DNA of 13,010 bases, from assembly GCA_026692885.1 (NCBI GenBank), contig JAPLNJ010000383.1, positions 1 through 13,010 on the forward strand, written 5' to 3'. The notes under the pieces were generated by a model. The model was not told the origin of the DNA and did no database searches. It saw nothing but the letters and a program-made list of their open reading frames with translations. The position numbers and the translations under genes were made by a program. This DNA is from Planctomycetota bacterium (lineage in GTDB: Bacteria > Planctomycetota > Planctomycetia > Pirellulales > Pirellulaceae). Positions 8,242-13,010 of the stretch are shown in pieces; within the stretch, counting starts at the first letter, position 1; every line of letters begins with the position of its first letter.

Positions 8242-8300
8242 GGCGCTAGCCGCCGTGAAGACAGGCCGCGCTTTCCTGGCCAAGACCCGCGGCTAGCGTC
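8242..8300. repeat. Imperfect inverted repeat with CGCTAGCCGC arms
   Basis: The arm at 8244-8253 is perfectly complementary to 8289-8298, with weaker similarity extending on both sides; the core includes GCTAGC. The loop is 35 nt and contains a further GGCC pair (8264-8267 with 8278-8281). It resembles dispersed intergenic palindromes rather than a terminator, since no U-tract follows. No coding content. Confidence 0.5.
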
Positions 8301-8392
8301 TTGCGGCGCACCATGTCCGGGTGCAAAGTGAGTTGCCTTGGCCCCAGGCCGCTGGGATCCCGTCGAGGCCGGTGCCTGCCCGTCAGTCGAGC

Positions 8393-8437
8393 AAGAAAAG
8401 AACGCGCGGTTGCGTCATGCGATCCGCAACCGCGCGT
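8393..8437 (-). terminator. Probable intrinsic terminator downstream of the Cys-rich protein gene
   Basis: 8402-8414 and 8425-8437 form a perfect 13-bp GC-rich stem with a 10-nt loop. Read on the minus strand, the stem is followed at once by TCTTTTCTT (8401-8393), a pyrimidine tract rich in T. Position, strand and composition fit a Rho-independent terminator for the gene ending at 8593, about 155 nt after its stop codon. Confidence 0.65.
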
Positions 8438-8510
8438 GGTCTCAATGTTCGGCGGGTAAGCCGCTCGTGGCTCAGGACCGGGGCATCAATAACGGTCGGG
8501 TCTATTCAAA

Positions 8511-8562
8511 GTAGCCCGCACACTCCGTGTGCGGAAAGCGGCACATGGAGTGTGCCGTCTAC
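8511..8562. repeat. Palindromic intergenic element with TCC/GGA mini-hairpins
   Basis: 8518-8532 pairs with 8541-8555 (15 bp, one G-T wobble, 8-nt loop), flanked by a further 4 bp (8511-8514 with 8559-8562). As in the inner stem at 2574-2639, each arm is itself a small hairpin around a TCC or GGA centre. The flanks repeat too: AAAGTA precedes the left arm and also precedes the right arm when read on the minus strand. It lies just past the stop of the Cys-rich protein gene. It may stabilise the 3' end; a REP-like dispersed family is likely but unproven. Confidence 0.65.
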
Positions 8563-8592
8563 GATACTTTCAGCACCCATTGAATTGCTGCC

Positions 8593-9975
8593 TCATCGCG
8601 CCACTTTCGAGGAGACGACGCGGGCCTTAGCAACCCGCCCTGGTGTCCACTCCCTGACCGAAGGAAGCGGCGTGCCGGTTACGCCCGTGCCGGGGGCCGA
8701 CTTCGCGCCTTCGGGGACGGCGTCGGCCGAGGAAGGCGCCACATGATCCGAGAGCCTGACCTCCGCGGCGTTCGAAGAATCAGGAGCTGCCTGGGCGGCA
8801 GTAGGCGAGCCGTCCGGCGAATCGCTGAGGCGAGCCGAAGCATCCGCAGCGGTTTCTGTCTCGCTCTCCGGCCGTACCAACAGGAGCGCTTCATCGCCCC
8901 GCTTCACGGGTCGCGTAAGTCGCTGTGACCGGGCCACGATGCGGCCCGGTTCCGCAGAGACCACGGCCAGCGTTCCAATGGTCTCGGTGCCCGTCAGGTA
9001 CGGCCGCCGGATCGTGACGAACGAGTCGCCAATGGCCTGCTCATCGTTCGGGCAGCTGATCTCGACGGTGTTATCGGATGGGTTCAAACGCACGACGCTT
9101 CCGCGCCCAGTCCTGGCGACGGGAACGGGGGCGGGGCGAGGGGCTGCCACAACCGGTTCTGGCGAAGCCCGGTCGACGCTGTTCGGCGCGAGGCCATTTC
9201 CGCTGCCATCCGACGGGGACAGACCGGTTGTCTTGGAGGTCGACTCAGGGGCGAGCTCCGGGGACGGGTCTGTCGGATTCTCGTGGGGCTTGGGATCAGG
9301 TTTCGGCTGCTTGTCACCACCTGGGCTGCCCGCCTCGGTCGGTTGTACGGTGATGGGCACACCTCCCGGACAGCACAGGCACAGGGCCTCCTGCAACGCT
9401 TCACGCACGCGATCGGACGGTTCCTTCCAGCAGCCGTGCTCGTCGCGGAGGAATGCCAGTTCCGCCATTTTCTTCACCAGGTCCTCGTTGCAGCAGCCAA
9501 GTTTGCCGCAACCGGCGCAGCCGTTGCCGGCGGCCTTGATGACCGCCTGAACGGCCTCGTAGCGAACCTCCTCGGTGCATTCCTTCTTAGGATCCATCGC
9601 CTCCATGAAGGCTTCGGCGACGCCAGGATAGCAGCCGCAGCCGACCTCGGCCAAGTACTTGAGGCCCTTGATTTTCTGCTTCTTCTTGTCCTCTTGTTGT
9701 TTGACTTCTGCAGCCCGCTTGATCGCCTTGGGTTCCCCTTCCGCGGCATTGGCCTTGTCGGCAATCGCCTTCAGGGGCGGCTTAGCCTCCAAATTGGGAC
9801 GATTCCCATTGCGGTTGATGACGTTGTTCCGCATGTACTTAGATGCCTGCGGGATTCCCAAGAAACTCCATAACGTGGATGGTGGGGCCTGCGCGTGCAC
9901 GCTACCCGGTGGCGCTGCGAGGGCGGTCACCAGACAGATGCTCGCTACTGCTGCGAATTTGATGCGTTGGGTCAT
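8593..9975 (-). CDS. Exported Cys-rich HEAT-like protein with SH3-like C-terminal domain, 460 aa
   Basis: The start is ATG 9975, chosen for a GGAGG six bases upstream and because it begins directly with a signal peptide; an in-frame ATG at 10050 would add 25 residues and lacks such a site. The signal peptide covers residues 1-28 (cut after SVHA). Residues 80-103 are Lys/Glu-rich. Residues 104-202 form two HEAT-like helical pairs holding 11 cysteines (113, 115, 133, 153, 156, 161, 162, 182, 199, 201, 202), including CxC, CxxC and CC motifs. Residues 203-290 are a Pro/Ser-rich linker. Residues ~291-368 form a compact beta domain like the SH3-like C-terminal domain of FlgT; 370-460 are low complexity. 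The cysteines could bind metal or form disulfides outside the cytoplasm. I recall similar Cys-rich HEAT proteins in planctomycetes, without known function. It is probably transcribed alone. Confidence 0.88.
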   Translation of the reverse strand: MTQRIKFAAVASICLVTALAAPPGSVHAQAPPSTLWSFLGIPQASKYMRNNVINRNGNRPNLEAKPPLKAIADKANAAEGEPKAIKRAAEVKQQEDKKKQKIKGLKYLAEVGCGCYPGVAEAFMEAMDPKKECTEEVRYEAVQAVIKAAGNGCAGCGKLGCCNEDLVKKMAELAFLRDEHGCWKEPSDRVREALQEALCLCCPGGVPITVQPTEAGSPGGDKQPKPDPKPHENPTDPSPELAPESTSKTTGLSPSDGSGNGLAPNSVDRASPEPVVAAPRPAPVPVARTGRGSVVRLNPSDNTVEISCPNDEQAIGDSFVTIRRPYLTGTETIGTLAVVSAEPGRIVARSQRLTRPVKRGDEALLLVRPESETETAADASARLSDSPDGSPTAAQAAPDSSNAAEVRLSDHVAPSSADAVPEGAKSAPGTGVTGTPLPSVREWTPGRVAKARVVSSKVAR

Positions 9976-9981
9976 CGCTTT

Positions 9982-9986
9982 CCTCC
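9982..9986 (-). promoter_or_regulatory. Strong Shine-Dalgarno that decides the start at 9975
   Basis: On the minus strand GGAGG is followed by six bases and the ATG at 9975. The longer reading starting at 10050 has no comparable site and would bury the signal peptide behind 25 charged residues. The downstream start is therefore preferred. Confidence 0.8.
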
Positions 9987-10068
9987 GTGAGAGCTCGACG
10001 TCGTCAAGGGCTGGGTTGCCCTGCTCAGAACTTTCGTCCCTGGGATTCATCGGTTGGCAAGAACCGCA

Positions 10069-10096
10069 AGATTAGCACAACACAACTTAGCGGCAA
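10069..10096 (-). promoter_or_regulatory. Candidate promoter for the Cys-rich protein gene
   Basis: On the minus strand TTGCCG (10091-10096) and TAATCT (10069-10074) are separated by 16 bp, inside the most AT-rich part of the gap. Transcription would start near 10062 with a leader of roughly 87 nt. The matches to the sigma70 consensus are poor (about 4 of 6 and 3 of 6), so this is only a suggestion. Confidence 0.2.
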
Positions 10097-10282
10097 ATAT
10101 TACCTCCCCTTTCCAGTCTACCGCGACGTCTTAGTTGACCAACGTCACTTAGCGTGGCAGGAGCGATGTAACACACGGCAGATTAACCACTTCCGCTCCC
10201 GCCGACCTTGCGTCGATTGTTCCGAAATTCGATTGGCCCAGCAACTGCCGAGGAACGTCGTGAGGTGAAGAGCGTCGTGAGG

Positions 10283-13010
10283 TTAGCCCTTGAGGTGGAT
10301 GCGGATGATCACGATGGGTTTCTCGCCGGTCAGATCGACAGAATCTTCGGGCGAGACCAGGAGCACGCCAGCGACTTTGCCTTTGGCTTGGACTTGGTAC
10401 TGTCCCGGCGGAAGATCGGTAAACTTAAACGTCCCATCCTCGTGCGAAGTGACTCGCGCCGTCTTGGGGCCAGTCAAGGTAATGGTGATATCGGATTGCG
10501 GGCTGTTACCGTAGACGACCGAGCCGACGATGCTCTTGGGCTCTGCCATCGGCGAGTCGGGCTTCGCCGACTCCGGTTTCGGCTCCACCAGAATCTGGAG
10601 CGGCTGCGGATCACTCGTGTTTCCCGCTCCATCCTTGGCCGCGACGTAGAGGAGATGCTCCCCCGGCGCGAGCGGCCCGAGGTCGAGGCGGAAACTGGCC
10701 CGGACACGCGGGCTCTCCTGACGCCGGGCCCGCTTGGGCTCCCGAAGTCTCCCCTGCTCGTCGCATTCGGTGGCAACCAGCAGCGCCACGATGCCGCTCG
10801 GATCCTCGTCCACCTCCAGCGTGATTGGATCGCCTTGAAGAATTCTGAGGGACGGCGGGGCTAACACCCGCGGCGGAAGGTTGTCGTGCAGCACCGCCAG
10901 ATCGGGCGGCTCCGCCTTGATGATTCGCGACGCCGATCCGTCGCGAGGAAGCTCCTCGATCTCACCGCGCACGGTAATTCTTTGGTTCTGGTAGCTGCTG
11001 GTTTTCAAGATGGCCGTAAGATCTTCGACTGTGCTGCGCAAGACGAATCCGGGCGAGGACTGCGGTTTTTCCAGGTTCACGGTGAACCGGCGATCCCGGT
11101 AGAATTCGACAGATTCACCCTTGGCTTGGTTGATGTCCGAGGTACTCGGGCGCTGGATGTAGACGCGCAAGCGGTAGTCGCGGTCCACTTTCTCCGTGGG
11201 CGGCATGTCGGCCTGGACCAACACGCCCAGTTGATCGAGCTTTGCAAAAGCACTGTTCGGAGGCACCTCGACAAGGTTCCCACGCTCGTCTTTCTTGGGC
11301 AACCCTTTCTCGTCGATTTCGAACAACATCAACCGGGTCTGCAACCGGCTGGTCGTCTTGCGGTCGCTCTTGCCAATCGACAGAAAACGCTCGAACTCAA
11401 ACGCCCGCGGGTAGCCGTCGACCGTAATTACGACCGGGATGCTCCGTCGTTCGCGGAGATCAACGGCGACCCGGCCGTCCAGTTCCAGACTGGCGCCACC
11501 ATGTAGATCCATTTCGGCTGCCGCATGAGCTTCCCGCACGTTTACTCCGCGCGGCAGTTCCCAGCGGGCAGAGCACGTTCCCGGCGGAAGTCGGCTCGCG
11601 TTGGAGGCGGTGATCCGAATCCCCACCCGCTGCTCGGTGGAGTCATACTGGACTTCAGGCTGCAGGTACTCTTCCGGGTGTTGCGGACGCACGTCGAGCC
11701 ACAGCAACTGTCGTTGGCCGGGATGGTCTAGCACACACAGCAGGCCGCCGCTCACGTCAACGGGCCCCGCCGCGGCTGGTGCGGAAGCAGCCACCGCCGT
11801 CCCTTCGGCAGCCGGCTTGGCGGCTGGGCCTGGCGGCAGCAAGAACAGAGGCAAGGGCGCGGTGGCCCCCGCCCCCATGCTGAATTGGTTCTCCGCCTGA
11901 CCCTGACTGCCTGCGAGCTTCGTCAGGGTCTCGTCCCACGGCCGGAACTGGCGCCCCAACCGTTCTCGCTGGTCGGCCGGTAGAACCCGTACACTGGTTT
12001 TCACGACCCACGGTTGTTTCGCTGCATTACGGAGGGTGATGTCGTAGGCAGTCGGCCCGGAAGGATGAGGTCGCAAGGTCACTCTGGCGACGCCATTCGG
12101 ATCGAATTTCGGCTGATAGGTACTCCAGCCAGTGGCTGTCGGTGGTTGCTCCGCCGCCGTCGGGGCACCGTCGATCGTGCCCGCTTGGGCTGATACCTGG
12201 ACGTCCAGGAACCTGGGCTGGGGAAGCTGAACTTGGATCGGGGCCCGCAGGCCGTCGTCGGGCAACTCGACCGTCAAGGTCGTCTGCGACCCATCTTCCG
12301 CCAACGGCATCACAAGTAGCGGCAGAGGGTACTCCTCACGCCCGACCTGGGGCGGGATGATTAAGTCCCAAGTTCTGGGCAAGGGTTTTTCCTGCTCATC
12401 ACGGACCTGAAGCAAAGTCTCTGGATAGTGAAGGGCAATCTTGACGCGGGCCGGGAAGGCTTTCGCGGCCGACCTCAATCGCCAACGGAACGTCTTCGCC
12501 GTTCCCGACTCCAGCGGCTGGGGGCGATCCGAGTTGGCGGGTGGTTCCAGTACCAGCCGGGCCAGGACTTCGCGCCAACGCAGTGGCTCACCAAGCGACG
12601 CGAGACGCGTGCGTTGAGATTCCACGGCATCGGCCATGCGGGCCGGCGCGAGGCGCAGGGCGATTTCTGCCCGCGGCCGGGTGGAGACCTCCGAGCCCGC
12701 CCGCAAACGTGGTCCGAGTTGTGTGTAGGAATCGCGAATCTCTGGTCCGGCTTGGGCTAATGCGGTACGAGCGGCCTCGTCGCTACGTACCGCCCGGCTC
12801 AGATCTGCCCGGCGTTTCCGCAGTCGCTCTTGCTCGTCCTTGTCCGCCGCCATTACGGCGAGCAGTTCCAGTTCCAGCAGGGCTCGATAGACCAACTGCT
12901 CCCGCGCTCGTCCCCGTGAGGCTTGCACCTGCGTCTCGCCGGGCGAGCGTCCGGACGCCATCGTCGCCTTGGCGCCGGCGAGCGAACCGGCAGCAGGTGC
13001 GAGCAGTCGC
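10283..13010 (-). CDS. Extracytoplasmic beta-rich protein with Ig-like and carboxypeptidase-regulatory-like domains (partial)
   Basis: The stop is TAA at 10285-10283. The frame stays open through the right edge, so the start is probably outside the window; the first internal ATG (12961) follows an AAGG-like sequence but leaves the protein without a signal peptide. Counting from that ATG there are 892 residues. Residues 15-135 are helical and charged; ~155-340 are beta-rich; 362-404 are an Ala/Pro-rich linker; 405-690 are beta-rich and unrecognised. Residues ~698-793 resemble a bacterial Ig-like domain, with the motif YVAAKDGAGNTSDPQPL near its end. After a Lys/Pro/Glu/Ser linker, ~810-890 resemble a carboxypeptidase-regulatory-like (transthyretin-type) domain, with DGTFKFTDLPPGQYQV as the hallmark. 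These modules are typical of proteins exposed outside the cytoplasm and bind or space other domains. No catalytic motif is visible. Function unknown. Confidence 0.83.
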   Translation of the reverse strand, partial: RLLAPAAGSLAGAKATMASGRSPGETQVQASRGRAREQLVYRALLELELLAVMAADKDEQERLRKRRADLSRAVRSDEAARTALAQAGPEIRDSYTQLGPRLRAGSEVSTRPRAEIALRLAPARMADAVESQRTRLASLGEPLRWREVLARLVLEPPANSDRPQPLESGTAKTFRWRLRSAAKAFPARVKIALHYPETLLQVRDEQEKPLPRTWDLIIPPQVGREEYPLPLLVMPLAEDGSQTTLTVELPDDGLRAPIQVQLPQPRFLDVQVSAQAGTIDGAPTAAEQPPTATGWSTYQPKFDPNGVARVTLRPHPSGPTAYDITLRNAAKQPWVVKTSVRVLPADQRERLGRQFRPWDETLTKLAGSQGQAENQFSMGAGATAPLPLFLLPPGPAAKPAAEGTAVAASAPAAAGPVDVSGGLLCVLDHPGQRQLLWLDVRPQHPEEYLQPEVQYDSTEQRVGIRITASNASRLPPGTCSARWELPRGVNVREAHAAAEMDLHGGASLELDGRVAVDLRERRSIPVVITVDGYPRAFEFERFLSIGKSDRKTTSRLQTRLMLFEIDEKGLPKKDERGNLVEVPPNSAFAKLDQLGVLVQADMPPTEKVDRDYRLRVYIQRPSTSDINQAKGESVEFYRDRRFTVNLEKPQSSPGFVLRSTVEDLTAILKTSSYQNQRITVRGEIEELPRDGSASRIIKAEPPDLAVLHDNLPPRVLAPPSLRILQGDPITLEVDEDPSGIVALLVATECDEQGRLREPKRARRQESPRVRASFRLDLGPLAPGEHLLYVAAKDGAGNTSDPQPLQILVEPKPESAKPDSPMAEPKSIVGSVVYGNSPQSDITITLTGPKTARVTSHEDGTFKFTDLPPGQYQVQAKGKVAGVLLVSPEDSVDLTGEKPIVIIRIHLKG

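Larger units (their letters stand above)
7924..8592. other. 669-bp intergenic region, no gene; several inverted repeats
   Basis: This region separates two minus-strand genes. From the upstream gene's stop it holds, in minus-strand order, a palindromic element (8511-8562), a probable intrinsic terminator (8393-8437), an imperfect inverted repeat (8242-8300), a weak promoter candidate (8100-8128) and a leader with complementary segments (7985-8068). Short open frames in both directions have no ribosome binding site and give unremarkable Arg/Ser-rich translations typical of GC-rich noncoding DNA. Confidence 0.75.
9976..10282. other. 307-bp intergenic region upstream of the Cys-rich protein gene
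   Basis: The region is less GC-rich than its neighbours in its middle part (about 10070-10125). It contains a weak promoter candidate and an 11-bp direct repeat at 10256-10266 and 10273-10283, the second copy overlapping the upstream gene's stop codon. I see no terminator hairpin for the gene ending at 10283 and no convincing gene. Confidence 0.7.

Noticed and set aside
8321..8746. 141-codon open frame on the plus strand
   Set aside because: It runs through the terminator and the palindrome and then antisense into the Cys-rich protein gene; no start signal or domain is visible.
10026..10110. Short leader peptide on the minus strand: GGAGGT followed by a TTG start and about 23 codons
   Set aside because: The ribosome-binding-like sequence is good, but the start is TTG, the peptide has no attenuation features, and it would overlap the proposed promoter of the downstream gene.
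10256..10283. 11-bp direct repeat
   Set aside because: Only two copies, one overlapping a stop codon; too short to call an operator or attachment site without further copies.
10208..10864. 218-codon open frame on the plus strand
   Set aside because: It overlaps the 3' end of the Ig/regulatory-domain gene, whose reading shows clear domain signatures; the plus-strand product looks like a frame shadow.
1..13010. tRNA, rRNA, CRISPR array, insertion sequence or transposase gene
   Set aside because: I looked for these and saw no cloverleaf-like segments, regularly spaced repeats or transposase motifs on either strand; the palindromic elements carry no gene.

Overview
The window is a GC-rich bacterial segment with four large genes, none of which encodes a metabolic or housekeeping enzyme I recognise. 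The gene content suggests Planctomycetota: a giant membrane-anchored caspase-like/von Willebrand A (VWA) fusion, an exported cysteine-rich HEAT-like protein, an Ig/regulatory-like beta-sandwich protein, a helical-repeat protein, and GGA/TCC-centred intergenic palindromes. This is an inference from style and architecture; there is no rRNA or marker gene to prove it.

Layout. Positions 1-2510 (+): 3' part of a gene for a long alpha-helical, TPR-like protein, entering from the left edge. 2511-2721: convergent gap almost filled by a 182-bp nested inverted repeat. 2722-7923 (-): a 1733-residue protein with one N-terminal membrane helix, a caspase-like domain that keeps the histidine motif but has glycine where the cysteine is expected, an EF-hand-like loop, a long helical middle and a VWA domain with an intact MIDAS. 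7924-8592: 669-bp gap with several inverted repeats, a probable intrinsic terminator and a weak promoter candidate. 8593-9975 (-): exported 460-residue protein with 11 cysteines in a 90-residue HEAT-like core and an SH3-like C-terminal beta domain. 9976-10282: 307-bp gap. 10283-13010 (-): the C-terminal ~909 residues of a probable extracytoplasmic beta-rich protein ending in an Ig-like and a carboxypeptidase-regulatory-like domain; its start lies beyond the right edge.

The three minus-strand genes share an orientation, but the gaps (307 and 669 bp), a terminator and separate ribosome binding sites suggest separate transcription units. Three of the four products look membrane-bound or exported and built of protein-protein interaction modules, so an envelope-associated binding or surveillance assembly is conceivable, but no function is demonstrated. 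The most notable observations are the apparent pseudocaspase-VWA fusion and the nested palindrome between the convergent genes.
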